Source: CAZTVF01 sp964616985 (GTDB taxonomy: Bacteria > Planctomycetota > Phycisphaerae > SM23-33). Taken from it: DNA of 21,555 nt. Both the position numbers and the translations under genes were made by a program. Where the stretch lies: contig CAZTVF010000090.1 of NCBI GenBank assembly GCA_964616985.1, positions 1 to 21,555 of the forward strand. Reading direction: 5' to 3'. Below the pieces are notes generated by a model. That model was given only the letters and a program-made list of their open reading frames with translations. It did no database searches and had not been told where the DNA came from. Numbering within the stretch: position 1 is the stretch's first letter; each line of letters begins with the position of its first letter. Below, piece after piece: positions 14,481 to 21,555 of the stretch.

Positions 14481-16310
14481 ATGAGTACCATCGGCATCTC
14501 ATCTTGGACTGGGAAGAGTCTGCTGCCTCAGCTTGTTTCTCTGGCCTTGACGATCGCTGCGATGGCGATGTCGGCCGAGGCAACCACCTATTACATCAGC
14601 CCCAATGGCAGCGACACCAACGATGGTCTGTCAGAACTGACGCCGTGGAAAACGGCCACCAAGGTCAATAACACCAGCTTCGTTGCCGGCAGCACGATTC
14701 TGTTCGCGCGAGACGGCGAGTGGCGTGAGAGCCTCATTCCCAAGACCAGCGGGACCTTGGAGGCTCCGATTGTATTCGGAGCCTATGGCGCGGGCGCCAA
14801 GCCCAAGTTCCTCGGCAGCGACGTTCTGTCCAACAGCAGTTTCCAACCCGTCGCCGGCACGACTTCCACCTACAAGCTCAGTTCCACCACGGCGATCAAC
14901 TGGGTGTATGACAATCACGAGTTCATGCACGCGGCCGAACAGTGTACCCGCCCCGCCGGGATGTATGCGGCCAATACCGACGCCGTCGCAAACCGCGCGT
15001 ACGTGGACAGCCACGCGGGGTCCTTCTATTACAGCACGACCGAGAAGGCGCTCTACATCAACACCGGCGGCGATATCCGCACAAGCGCCGACACGTTCAC
15101 CGGCGCCGTGCGCGGCGGCCTTGACGGCGGGGCCATCTACGCCAACAACAAGAACAACTTGATCTTCCGTGACCTGGTGGGCGACGAGACAGCTCACTGG
15201 AATGGCGGGTACGTATTCCGCACGATGAACTCGACGAATATCCGTTTCGAGGACTGCGAAGCCTATCGCGGAGGCAAGCATCACTTCGGCGTGATCAACA
15301 CCACCGGGTTCGTCGGGACCGGGCTGCTGGCCGAGTACGCCATGCCTGACATGTGGTCGGGCGCCGCCACCGCCACCGTCAGCTACAGCGACACCAACAA
15401 CGGGCGCCACGGCAACACCTCGCAATGGATCGACTGCACCGTCCAGAACTATGATGCGATGTTCCCCGCCTTCTACATGCACGGCGGCGGGGTCGGCGAC
15501 GTCCTGCTTCAGAACTTCACCGCCCTGGGCTGCGGCATCGGCAGCGGCCCCGAGGGCACGACCACCATCCGCGTCATCGGCGGACTGATCGAGAACGGCG
15601 AGTACAGCACCTACGGCAGCAATACCCTGGTGGACGGCATGAAATTCGTCGGCCCCGAAAGCCGCATCCGCATCTGGGGCAACAACAACATCGTCCAGAA
15701 CATTGTGATGGACAACCCCCTGCCCGATGAAAACTACATCGGCATCAACGACAAGGCCGCCATCCTCGACCGCGGCCTCAACAACACCTTCCGTTTCAAC
15801 ACGATCGTCCTGGATTCCGACACGCCTTCGGACTCGGCCGTGTTCTGCCTGTACAACAAGGACCCGGGCATGGACCCCACGAAGAACCCCTATCCGGACA
15901 TCTACGGCAACATCATCTCCGGCACACCGTACATCTTCAAACGGAACTACACCGGCAACGGCGACATGTTGTGGGACAACAACCTCTACGGATGGAGCCC
16001 CCTGTTCAACGTGGACGGCACGATGATGACCCTGTCCGACTGGCAGGCGTTGGGCTATGACCTGAACTCCCTGCGCGGAGACCCCTTATTCCGTGATGCG
16101 GCAAACGGTGACTATTCACTCCTGAGCGATTCCGATGCCATCAACCGCTTCTATCTCGACGCCGGCATGGCCCCGCTCTATGACATCCTGGGCAACGAGC
16201 GACTGGCCGGAACACTCTACGACATGGGCGCCTACGAGGCCGTGCCGGAACCCACCACGCTGGTCCTGCTAGGGATCGGCGCGATATCTCTGATCCGTCG
16301 CCGCCGATAG
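14481..16310 (+). CDS. Exported parallel beta-helix protein with PEP-CTERM sorting signal
   Basis: The ATG at 14481 (609 residues) is preceded by GAGGAA; an in-frame upstream start would add 15 charged residues before the signal peptide and is unlikely. A signal peptide occupies about residues 1-35 (hydrophobic core LVSLALTIAAMAMS, site AEA-T). The mature protein opens with TTYYISPNGSDTNDG and a PWKT segment, typical of right-handed parallel beta-helix/pectate-lyase-like proteins. Many N-rich turns follow (NNKNNLIFRDL, NSTNIRFEDCEAYRG, NNIVQNIVMD), as expected for helix rungs. The C-terminus is a textbook PEP-CTERM signal: VPEP, a hydrophobic stretch and RRRR. It should therefore be handled by an exosortase (not in this window) and end up at the surface or in the matrix. 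Polysaccharide binding or cleavage is plausible, but catalytic residues are not identifiable. Confidence 0.9.
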   Translation: MSTIGISSWTGKSLLPQLVSLALTIAAMAMSAEATTYYISPNGSDTNDGLSELTPWKTATKVNNTSFVAGSTILFARDGEWRESLIPKTSGTLEAPIVFGAYGAGAKPKFLGSDVLSNSSFQPVAGTTSTYKLSSTTAINWVYDNHEFMHAAEQCTRPAGMYAANTDAVANRAYVDSHAGSFYYSTTEKALYINTGGDIRTSADTFTGAVRGGLDGGAIYANNKNNLIFRDLVGDETAHWNGGYVFRTMNSTNIRFEDCEAYRGGKHHFGVINTTGFVGTGLLAEYAMPDMWSGAATATVSYSDTNNGRHGNTSQWIDCTVQNYDAMFPAFYMHGGGVGDVLLQNFTALGCGIGSGPEGTTTIRVIGGLIENGEYSTYGSNTLVDGMKFVGPESRIRIWGNNNIVQNIVMDNPLPDENYIGINDKAAILDRGLNNTFRFNTIVLDSDTPSDSAVFCLYNKDPGMDPTKNPYPDIYGNIISGTPYIFKRNYTGNGDMLWDNNLYGWSPLFNVDGTMMTLSDWQALGYDLNSLRGDPLFRDAANGDYSLLSDSDAINRFYLDAGMAPLYDILGNERLAGTLYDMGAYEAVPEPTTLVLLGIGAISLIRRRR

Positions 16311-16443
16311 AAGCCGCTGCGCCTTCTCCACCGCAATGACTCTCGCCCGTGCCGGCGTCGCCGCACCTGCCTTGCCACAGTCGCCTCGCCATCGAAGAAG
16401 CAGCACGCCGGGCGCTATAGTGGTTCCATAGAAAGGGGGAGGC

Positions 16444-17556
16444 ATGGCTGAGCCTTTACCTTCGTGGTCGCAGGGCGAACATCCGCAGCGGGTGTGGTTG
16501 TACCCCATCGTGTCGCTGTTTGTCTGGGGCATCATCCTGATCATATTCTTCCGCTTCTTCGCGGCGGGGAAACTCGTGCTGCTGGGCCTGATCGCCGCGG
16601 CCGCCGTCGCGGCGATGCTCCGTCCGATGACCACGCGAATCCCCGGCCCGCGGGGGCTGTCGGCCGCCGTGCTGGGGCTGGGTTTCCTGGCGGCGGTGAT
16701 GGGGGTGCTGGTGCTGATGGGCTGGCTGATGGTGGAGCCCGTGCAACGCTGGATCGCCGGCTGGCCGCAGTTGCAGAAGAACCTCGACGCCGTCCTGAGC
16801 AGTTGGAGCACGCGGTTCGGCATGCATTACCCCGTGACCGTGCAGGACATCGGCAACCAGATCATGGGCTTCTTCAGCACCGGCGATTCGCTGGGACAGG
16901 TCTTCTCGCAGACTGCCGACGTCACCGCCGCTGTGCTGGTGGGCGCGGCCTTCGTGTTCATCGGGTCGATCTACCTTCTGGCCGAGCCCCCGGGGCGGCT
17001 CACCGGGCCGATGCTGGCGATGCTGCCGCCGTGGCGTCGCGCGGCCGCCGCGGGCGCCCTGGCCGACCTGGATCGCCGCCTGCGGTGGTGGCTGGTGGGC
17101 ACGCTGATCAGCATCGCGGTGGTGGGCGTGGCGTCGATCATCGGCTACAGCATCATCGGGCTGGAATTCGCCCTGCCGCTGGCCATCTTCGCCGGCCTGG
17201 CCGAGGCAATCCCCACGATCGGCCCCGCCGTCACGCTGGGGCTGGCCCTGCTGCTGGCGACCACGCAGGGGCCCACGCAGACGATCGGCGTCATCATCGT
17301 CTACGCGGTGGTGCAGACGCTGGAGTCATACCTGCTGATCCCGCTGGTGATGCGCAAGGCGGTGTCGATCCCGCCGGTGATCACGCTGTTCACGATCGTG
17401 CTGTGGGGGAAGATCTTCGGCGTGGCGGGGCTGCTTCTGGCGATCCCCATCGACATGTTCATCTGGAGCTTTGCCGACCACCTGCTGGTGCGCCCCAACG
17501 CCGCCGCCGACGCCGCCAGCGCCCGCGAGCCTCCCCACCGCGCCGACGCCGCGTGA
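16444..17556 (+). CDS. AI-2E/PerM-family membrane permease
   Basis: A 370-residue protein with a strong AAGGGGGAGG ribosome-binding site before the ATG at 16444. About eight membrane helices are visible: two near residues 18-60, one pair around 70-97, one near 158-182 and a C-terminal group from about 215 to 345. A soluble segment at about 100-155 separates the N- and C-terminal halves, as in the AI-2E/UPF0118 family. The conserved 'GLAEAIPTIGPAVTLGLALLLA' region is at about 250-272, and the 'YAVVQTLESYLLIPLVMRKAV' block near 285-305. Family members include transporters for AI-2, Na+/H+ antiporters and proteins of unknown cargo; the substrate here cannot be told. A TATAGT hexamer (16416-16421) lies upstream, but I find no matching -35. 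Confidence 0.9.
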   Translation: MAEPLPSWSQGEHPQRVWLYPIVSLFVWGIILIIFFRFFAAGKLVLLGLIAAAAVAAMLRPMTTRIPGPRGLSAAVLGLGFLAAVMGVLVLMGWLMVEPVQRWIAGWPQLQKNLDAVLSSWSTRFGMHYPVTVQDIGNQIMGFFSTGDSLGQVFSQTADVTAAVLVGAAFVFIGSIYLLAEPPGRLTGPMLAMLPPWRRAAAAGALADLDRRLRWWLVGTLISIAVVGVASIIGYSIIGLEFALPLAIFAGLAEAIPTIGPAVTLGLALLLATTQGPTQTIGVIIVYAVVQTLESYLLIPLVMRKAVSIPPVITLFTIVLWGKIFGVAGLLLAIPIDMFIWSFADHLLVRPNAAADAASAREPPHRADAA

Positions 17557-17565
17557 GCGAGGCAT

Positions 17566-17581
17566 GGTCACTTCAGTGACC
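17566..17581. terminator. Short hairpin after the permease gene
   Basis: GGTCAC (17566-17571) and GTGACC (17576-17581) pair around TTCA, 9 nt after the permease stop. The C-(UUCA)-G loop is compact and stable. There is no T-tract, so it is a weak terminator candidate or a 3'-end stabilising hairpin. Confidence 0.35.
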
Positions 17582-17661
17582 CATGAACCCTATCGCCCCA
17601 CATGCATCCGGCGGCGCCACCGTCTCCCCACTCATCGCGTACGAGTGATGTCGATTTTCGG

Positions 17662-17689
17662 GCTGTTCGTTCCGCTCGGATCGAACAGC
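17662..17689. repeat. 28-nt near-perfect palindrome
   Basis: Outer arms GCTGTTCG (17662-17669) and CGAACAGC (17682-17689) and inner arms TCCG/CGGA are separated by a single T-T mismatch, with CT at the centre. It may be a regulator-binding dyad or an RNA hairpin. Confidence 0.5.
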
Positions 17690-17742
17690 GCTTCCTGCCG
17701 AACGATCCGACGCTGCCTGAGACCTGATTCTGAAGAAGAAGA

Positions 17743-17941
17743 GAGCGGGATTTGAGGATGATTCAAAGGATTGGGAGGATTAAGAAGAAGCAAACGAGGC
17801 TCTGGCGTGTTGCACTGGCGCGTCCAATTGATTGGTGCTCCGCCGCAGCCTGGGCGACGTTTCCGCGCGCCATAGAGCACTGCCCGGAAAGCCTTCCTTC
17901 CCAATCCTCTTAATCCTCGGAATCATCCTCAAATCCCGCTC
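17743..17941. repeat. MITE-like element with 22-nt perfect terminal inverted repeats
   Basis: The 22 nt at 17743-17764 are the exact reverse complement of 17920-17941. Inside, each arm carries two AGGATT units with a swapped GGG/AAG spacer (17767-17787 against 17897-17917 on the opposite strand). Further in, GCTCTGGCG (17799-17807) faces CGCCATAGAGC (17868-17878), and CCAATTGATTGG (17824-17835) lies near the middle. The whole 199 nt can therefore fold on itself. It has no ORF of note. A non-autonomous mobile element or a structured RNA are the two readings; the nested symmetry favours the first slightly. Confidence 0.6.
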
Positions 17942-17986
17942 GCATTTTTCCGGACGTTTTCGAAATCTATCCGCCCCCAGACGATG

Positions 17987-17992
17987 TATAAT
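17987..17992 (+). promoter_or_regulatory. -10 box of the FAD oxidoreductase gene
   Basis: A perfect TATAAT lies 26 nt before the ATG at 18019 and would give a leader of about 20 nt containing the AAGGAG ribosome-binding site. I see no good -35 at 16-18 bp; the match may be enough alone, or an activator may be needed. Confidence 0.45.
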
Positions 17993-18018
17993 CCCGCCCC
18001 AACTATAAGGAGCAACCG

Positions 18019-19410
18019 ATGGCCACCCTGTCGCTTCGTCCGCGTTCGATTCCGCTCGATGACTCCTGGGATGTGATCGTCGTCGGCGGCGGTCCTGCCG
18101 GCACTGCCGCGGCCACCGCGGCCGCACGGGAGGGCGCCAAGACGCTGGTCATCGAGGGCACCGGCGCACTGGGCGGCATGGGCACGCTGGGCCTGGTGCC
18201 CTGGTTCTGCGGCTACACCGACCACGAGCGGCACATCGCGTGCGGCCTGGCCGAGCACGTCCGCCAGCGCCTGCTGGACGGCCTGCCCCACTTCCGCAAG
18301 GCCGTCAACACCTGGGGCCCGCTGAGCGACCCGCCCATCGCGCCCGAACTGCTCAAGCGAATCTATGACGACATGGTCGTCGGCGCGGGCGCCACCATCC
18401 TGTTCCACACGCAGATGTGCTCCGTCGAACGCGCCGCCGACGGCGAGATCGAGGCCATCGTCGTATCCAACAAGGCCGGCATCAGCGCGTACGCGGCCAA
18501 GGTGTACGTCGACGGCACGGGCGACGGCGACCTGGCCGCGTGGGCGGGCGCCACCATCGAAAAGGGCGACGAGCGCGGCGACCTCCAGCCGGCCACCCAC
18601 TGCTTTGTCCTGACCAACGTGAACGACTACCACACGTACTACGGCACCAGCGTGCACTTCTTCGACCCCAACAGCCCCGTGCACAAGGCGATGAAGTCAG
18701 GCCGCTACCCGCTGATCCACGACCTGCACTCGTGCAGCATGCAGTTCGGGCCCGGCAACTGGGGCTTCAACACCGGCCACATCCCCTTCGACGTGGACAA
18801 CACCGATCCCTTCAGCGTGTCCCGCGCCCTGGTTCACGGGCGCAAGCAGGCCGCGTCGTATCGCGACGCGTTCGCCGAGTTCCTGCCGGCGGCGTTCGGG
18901 GCGTCGGTGCTGACGATGACGGGGTCGCTGCTGGGCGTTCGCGAGACGCGCCGCGTGATGGGCGACTACAAGCTGACGATGGACGACTACCTCGCCCGCC
19001 GCAGTTTCCCCGACGAAATCTGCCGCAACGCCTACAACATCGACGTGCACCGCAAGAACGACACCAACGAGTTCTACGGCAAGCAGCAAGGCAAGACGCC
19101 CGAAGAGATCGAGCGCCTCAAGAAGGACATCGAGAAGGCCGTGCACAACCTGGGCAAGGGCGAGAGCTTCGGCGTGCCCTACCGCTGCCTGACGCCCAAG
19201 GGCCTGCGCAACGTGCTGGTCGCGGGGCGGTGCATCTCCACCGACCGCCGCACCAACGGCAGCACCCGCATCATGGCCTGCTGCCTGACCACCGGCGAAG
19301 CCGCCGGCCTGGCCGCCGCCCTCGCCGCCCGCGGCGACTCCAACGTCCACAACGTCGACACCGCCGCCCTCCGCGCCAAGCTCCGCGCCGCCGGCGTCTA
19401 CCTGCCGTAG
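18019..19410 (+). CDS. FAD-dependent oxidoreductase (FAD_oxidored family)
   Basis: A 463-residue protein with AAGGAG 6 nt before its ATG. A Rossmann FAD-binding motif at residues 18-46 (DVIVVGGGPAGTAAA, ending in E46) is followed by LGGMGTLG, typical of the FAD_oxidored family, and DGTGDGDLAAWAG in the middle. The C-terminal part has the second FAD contact region, 'RNVLVAGRCISTDR', and 'GEAAGLAAALAA'. No signal peptide or membrane segment is visible, so it is probably cytoplasmic. Relatives are common in planctomycete carbohydrate-related gene sets, but their substrates are mostly unknown, and none can be named here. It is followed 46 nt later by the carbonic anhydrase on the same strand, though a repeat-like sequence lies in the gap. 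Confidence 0.88.
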   Translation: MATLSLRPRSIPLDDSWDVIVVGGGPAGTAAATAAAREGAKTLVIEGTGALGGMGTLGLVPWFCGYTDHERHIACGLAEHVRQRLLDGLPHFRKAVNTWGPLSDPPIAPELLKRIYDDMVVGAGATILFHTQMCSVERAADGEIEAIVVSNKAGISAYAAKVYVDGTGDGDLAAWAGATIEKGDERGDLQPATHCFVLTNVNDYHTYYGTSVHFFDPNSPVHKAMKSGRYPLIHDLHSCSMQFGPGNWGFNTGHIPFDVDNTDPFSVSRALVHGRKQAASYRDAFAEFLPAAFGASVLTMTGSLLGVRETRRVMGDYKLTMDDYLARRSFPDEICRNAYNIDVHRKNDTNEFYGKQQGKTPEEIERLKKDIEKAVHNLGKGESFGVPYRCLTPKGLRNVLVAGRCISTDRRTNGSTRIMACCLTTGEAAGLAAALAARGDSNVHNVDTAALRAKLRAAGVYLP

Positions 19411-19418
19411 GTCATTGG

Positions 19419-19435
19419 AGGGGCCAGGAACCTTC
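19419..19435. repeat. Possible degenerate GGTCAGGA-type repeat
   Basis: The spacer between the FAD oxidoreductase and the carbonic anhydrase reads AGGGGCCAGGAACCTTCT, one base off the GGGGTCAGGA core found at 21454-21463. It may be a decayed copy of the same family, but similarity this short could be chance. Confidence 0.3.
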
Positions 19436-19456
19436 TGCGCTGTGGAGATATTATTA

Positions 19457-20101
19457 ATGCGAGCCCTTAACCATCTGTTTGCGAATAACCGTAAGTGGGC
19501 TGCGGCCATGGAGGAAGAGGACCCGGGGTTCTTCGAGCAGCTGGCTCGCCAGCAAACCCCACAGTACCTCTGGATTGGATGCAGCGACAGCCGAGTGCCG
19601 GCCAACGAGATCGTCGGCTTGCGGCCGGGCGAACTGTTCGTCCACCGCAATGTGGCCAACCTTGTCATCCACACGGATCTGAACTGCTTGTCGGTGATCC
19701 AGTATGCGGTGGATGTTCTCCGCGTGTCGCATATCATCGTCTGCGGTCACCATGGCTGCGGCGGAATTGCGGCGGCGATGTCGAACGGAACCAACGGACT
19801 GATCGACAACTGGTTGCGGCAGGTCAAGGATGTTCGCGACCGCCACGAGCGGATCCTGGAACCACTGACCGACGCGGGCCAGCGGCTGCGCCGGCTTTGC
19901 GAACTCAACGTGATCGAGCAAGTCCGGAATACTTGCCGCACCACCGTCGTCCAGGAAGCCTGGCACAGAGGGCAGGGGCTGTTTGTTCACGGTTGGATAT
20001 ACGATATTCACGATGGATTGCTTCGGGACTTACGAGCATGCGTCGAGCGGCCCGACGAAGTCGAGATGCTTTGCGACAGAGCGGTTGCAGAGCTAACATA
20101 G
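19457..20101 (+). CDS. can: Beta-class carbonic anhydrase
   Basis: Reversible hydration of CO2 to bicarbonate. With the start at ATG 19457 (214 residues), the zinc-site residues fall at Cys42, Asp44, His98 and Cys101, the same numbers as in Escherichia coli Can. The motifs are GCSDSRVPANE and CGHHGCGGI, both complete, with Arg46 of the Asp-Arg dyad present. The N-terminus, ALNHLFANNRKWA, is typical of this clade, which is why I reject an in-frame TTG 42 nt upstream. A GTGGAG sequence lies 9 nt before the ATG. The length fits the family (about 220). It is cytoplasmic and probably supplies bicarbonate to carboxylases. It lies between two GGTCAGGA-type repeat sites. Confidence 0.95.
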   Translation: MRALNHLFANNRKWAAAMEEEDPGFFEQLARQQTPQYLWIGCSDSRVPANEIVGLRPGELFVHRNVANLVIHTDLNCLSVIQYAVDVLRVSHIIVCGHHGCGGIAAAMSNGTNGLIDNWLRQVKDVRDRHERILEPLTDAGQRLRRLCELNVIEQVRNTCRTTVVQEAWHRGQGLFVHGWIYDIHDGLLRDLRACVERPDEVEMLCDRAVAELT

Positions 20102-20139
20102 CCTCTTTCTGGACGAGTATCTTTTTCCTCCTTTTGGAT

Positions 20140-20171
20140 AAAAAGGTTCCTGACCTTCCTGACCCCTTTTT
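20140..20171. repeat. GGTCAGGA-family repeat with A/T-ended stem
   Basis: AAAAAGG (20140-20146), two tandem TTCCTGACC units (20147-20155 and 20156-20164) and CCTTTTT (20165-20171). The ends form a 7-bp inverted repeat, so in RNA it resembles an intrinsic terminator 39 nt after the carbonic anhydrase stop. The core is the reverse complement of the GGGGTCAGGA repeats at 21451-21480. Confidence 0.6.
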
Positions 20172-20241
20172 CTCCACGCAGACCGTGCTTGAGCAGGCTG
20201 AGTTGTAGTGTGCAGACGTTTCCGTGGAGGGCAACTGACCT

Positions 20242-20373
20242 ATGGCTTCCGAGAAGCAATGGGTCGCGTCTCTCCTGGATCGGCTTCGTGACGGGCTCCC
20301 GGCCCGCCTGATCCGTCACGGCGCCTACTTCGATTTCATGACCGTTTGGGCGGCCGAAGGCGACCGCGCATGA
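20242..20373 (+). CDS. Possible 43-residue protein coupled to the downstream SDR
   Basis: The ATG at 20242 is the first start after an in-frame TGA (20236-20238) and has GGAGGG about 10 nt upstream. The frame runs 43 codons to a TGA (20371-20373) that overlaps the next gene's ATG as ATGA. The peptide has an amphipathic start (SLLDRLRDGLPARL) and an aromatic patch (YFDFMTVW), and is acidic at its end. I do not recognise it. It may be a real small protein, a truncated remnant of a longer enzyme, or a leader ORF that sets translation of the SDR gene. Coding density and coupling favour real translation. Confidence 0.45.
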   Translation: MASEKQWVASLLDRLRDGLPARLIRHGAYFDFMTVWAAEGDRA

Positions 20374-21443
20374 CCGATCCGACCTCCGCGCGTCCAGAGA
20401 AGACTCCCACGCAACTGGGCGAACACCCGGCCATGAAAGTGCTGATCCTCGGTGGGACCGGGTTGGCAAGCACGTCGGTCGCCCAGCAGCTCATCGACCG
20501 CGGCGAGGAGATCACCGTCCTCAACCGCGGCCAAACGCCCTCACGCCTTAGCGGTCGGTACCGGCAATGGACGGATGACCTCGGTAATGCCGAGGCCTGT
20601 GCCGCCCGGATTCGCAGCGAAACCTGGTGGGACTGCGTGATCGACATGATCAGCGGCGTGCCTGAGCGGGCGGCCGCGGTGTCGGGGGCCTGTGCGGGAA
20701 TTACCCGGCAGCTCGTTTTCTGTAGCAGCACCAACGTCTACCCCAAGCCTGCCGACAGCTACCCGGTCGGTGACGACCACCGGCTGGGAGCGACATTCCC
20801 CAGCGGGATCGGCAAGATCCGGTGCGAGGAGATCTACCGCGAAGGTGAACGCCGGGGCGACTACGCCCTGACCGTGGTCCGCCCGGGCCAGATCTATGGT
20901 GAGACCGGAAGCGTCCTGCACAGTCTGGGACAGTCGAGGGGGTTCCTGGACCGCGTGAAACGCGGGAAGCCGGTAATTGTCCACGGGGACGGCCTGGGGC
21001 TCTGGTCGGCCTTGCATGCCGATGACGTCGCTCGCGTGTTTTCGCTGGCTGCGGGAAACCCCACCGCCTTCGGCCGGGCCTACAACGCGGCGGGTGAGGA
21101 GTGGATGACGTGGGACCAGTACTACGAGGGCATCGCCCTGGCAATGGATGTGGCCGTGCCCCCACGGGTGCATGTGCCGGTGGAGATCCTCTGCGAGATC
21201 GCCCCCGGGCTGTCTGACCAGGTTCGCCGCAGCCTTCAATACCCCGGCGTGTACGACATGGCCCGTGCCCGGCGCGAACTTGGTTGGAAGCAGTCGGTAT
21301 CGTTCGTTGAGGGGATGCGCCGGACCGTCCGCTGGCTGATCGAACACAACAGCATCACCCCTTGGGATGCTGACTCCGACTACGAACGAATCCTTGCGGC
21401 GTATCGGGCGTGGCGGACCCGGCCGAACGGGCTCGTCCCGTAG
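20370..21443 (+). CDS. NAD-dependent epimerase/dehydratase-like atypical SDR
   Basis: From the coupled ATG at 20370 the product has 357 residues; an internal ATG at 20433 would start it at the usual MKVLILGGTG and give 336. The Rossmann glycine motif GGTGLAS is at 28-34, with the last glycine replaced by serine. A CSSTNVYP segment at 118-125 corresponds to the family's STxxVY block. The catalytic YxxxK is S145-x-x-x-K149 (SGIGK), so the tyrosine is missing. The motifs VVRPGQIYG and FGRAYNAAGEE are like those of extended SDRs of the CSP41/epimerase type. Such atypical members often bind nucleotide or RNA without normal dehydrogenase chemistry, so the activity is open. The C-terminus has a YxxxLAAYRAWR-like helix. 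A pair of direct repeats follows the stop. Confidence 0.85.
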   Translation: MTDPTSARPEKTPTQLGEHPAMKVLILGGTGLASTSVAQQLIDRGEEITVLNRGQTPSRLSGRYRQWTDDLGNAEACAARIRSETWWDCVIDMISGVPERAAAVSGACAGITRQLVFCSSTNVYPKPADSYPVGDDHRLGATFPSGIGKIRCEEIYREGERRGDYALTVVRPGQIYGETGSVLHSLGQSRGFLDRVKRGKPVIVHGDGLGLWSALHADDVARVFSLAAGNPTAFGRAYNAAGEEWMTWDQYYEGIALAMDVAVPPRVHVPVEILCEIAPGLSDQVRRSLQYPGVYDMARARRELGWKQSVSFVEGMRRTVRWLIEHNSITPWDADSDYERILAAYRAWRTRPNGLVP

Positions 21444-21450
21444 AGGGATC

Positions 21451-21480
21451 AAAGGGGTCAGGAGACTAAAGGGGTCAGGA
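21451..21480. repeat. Direct repeat pair AAAGGGGTCAGGA
   Basis: Two identical 13-nt units (21451-21463 and 21468-21480) separated by GACT, starting 7 nt after the SDR stop. They match the reverse complement of the repeat at 20156-20171. Sequences like these commonly flank REP-associated Y1 transposase genes in other genomes, as far as I recall. No such gene is visible here. Confidence 0.6.
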
Positions 21481-21496
21481 ATGCTCTGTAGAACAC

Positions 21497-21555
21497 TCAA
21501 GCCGCGGCGGCCATGGATGGTTGGACGTGCGCGTAGAGGATGAGGATATTGTGGG
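21497..21555 (-). CDS. Possible 3' end of a minus-strand gene
   Basis: A frame entering from the right edge ends in TGA (21499-21497) after 18 visible codons, reading HNILILYAHVQPSMAAAA. The hydrophobic start and alanine-rich tail look like the end of a folded protein, but 18 codons cannot decide it. It is the most plausible of the three minus-strand frames here. Confidence 0.3.
   Translation of the reverse strand, partial: HNILILYAHVQPSMAAAA

Larger units (their letters stand above)
17557..18018. other. Dyad-rich gene-free region
   Basis: These 462 nt between the permease and the FAD oxidoreductase have no credible gene. They hold, in order, a 16-nt dyad, a 28-nt near-palindrome, a 199-nt element with inverted terminal repeats, and the -10 box of the next gene. 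Confidence 0.6.

Noticed and set aside
16416..16421. Promoter of the permease gene from TATAGT
   Set aside because: No -35-like hexamer at 15-19 bp upstream and no extended -10; kept only as a remark under the gene.
1..21555. tRNA, rRNA or CRISPR features
   Set aside because: I looked for T-loop/CCA-like ends, rRNA core motifs and regularly spaced direct repeats and found none.

Overview
The window looks like a high-GC chromosomal segment from a member of Planctomycetota, probably Phycisphaerae-like. This is an inference from the gene mix: a PEP-CTERM-tagged beta-helix protein, a GH123-like/DUF6067 hydrolase, a GH29 fucosidase, an FAD_oxidored-family enzyme and DUF1566 proteins. No rRNA, tRNA, CRISPR array, integrase or complete insertion sequence is visible.

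Layout. (1) Positions 1-1572, minus strand: a secreted two-repeat DUF1566 protein, then the 5' end of a second small exported protein that runs off the window. (2) 1889-3205: a CorC/HlyC-type CBS membrane protein, bracketed by two copies of a GGGA-loop palindrome. (3) 3515-3670, minus strand: a 51-residue lipoprotein, divergent from the next block. (4) 4028-8764: a tight signalling block of a histidine kinase with two periplasmic solute-binding domains, a single-domain Rcp1-like response regulator overlapping it by 4 nt, and a second kinase with a MASE3-PAS sensor. The two kinases have clearly paralogous catalytic halves. (5) 8849-13661: an alpha-L-fucosidase (GH29) without a signal peptide, then an exported GH123-like protein. 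(6) 13716-14213, minus strand: a DUF2231 membrane protein. (7) 14481-16310: an exported parallel beta-helix protein with a PEP-CTERM sorting signal. (8) 16444-17556: an AI-2E/PerM-family permease. (9) 17557-18018: a gene-poor stretch rich in dyads, with a roughly 200-nt element whose ends are 22-nt perfect inverted repeats. (10) 18019-21443: an FAD-dependent oxidoreductase, a beta-carbonic anhydrase, a 43-codon ORF and an atypical SDR coupled to it, interspersed with GGTCAGGA/TCCTGACC repeats of the type I associate with REP-associated transposases. A possible 3' end of another gene lies on the minus strand at the right edge.

How the genes may work together. The signalling block is a convincing functional unit: two sensors, one exported and solute-binding, the other membrane-embedded, probably converge on one output-less receiver. 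The fucosidase, GH123-like protein, beta-helix PEP-CTERM protein and FAD enzyme fit breakdown of complex, possibly fucosylated, polysaccharide. They are not one tight operon, so a common pathway is only an inference. The most unusual content lies between genes: several palindromic repeat families, a short upstream ORF coupled to the first kinase, a probable leaderless start for the CorC-like gene, and an operator-like dyad at the PEP-CTERM gene promoter.
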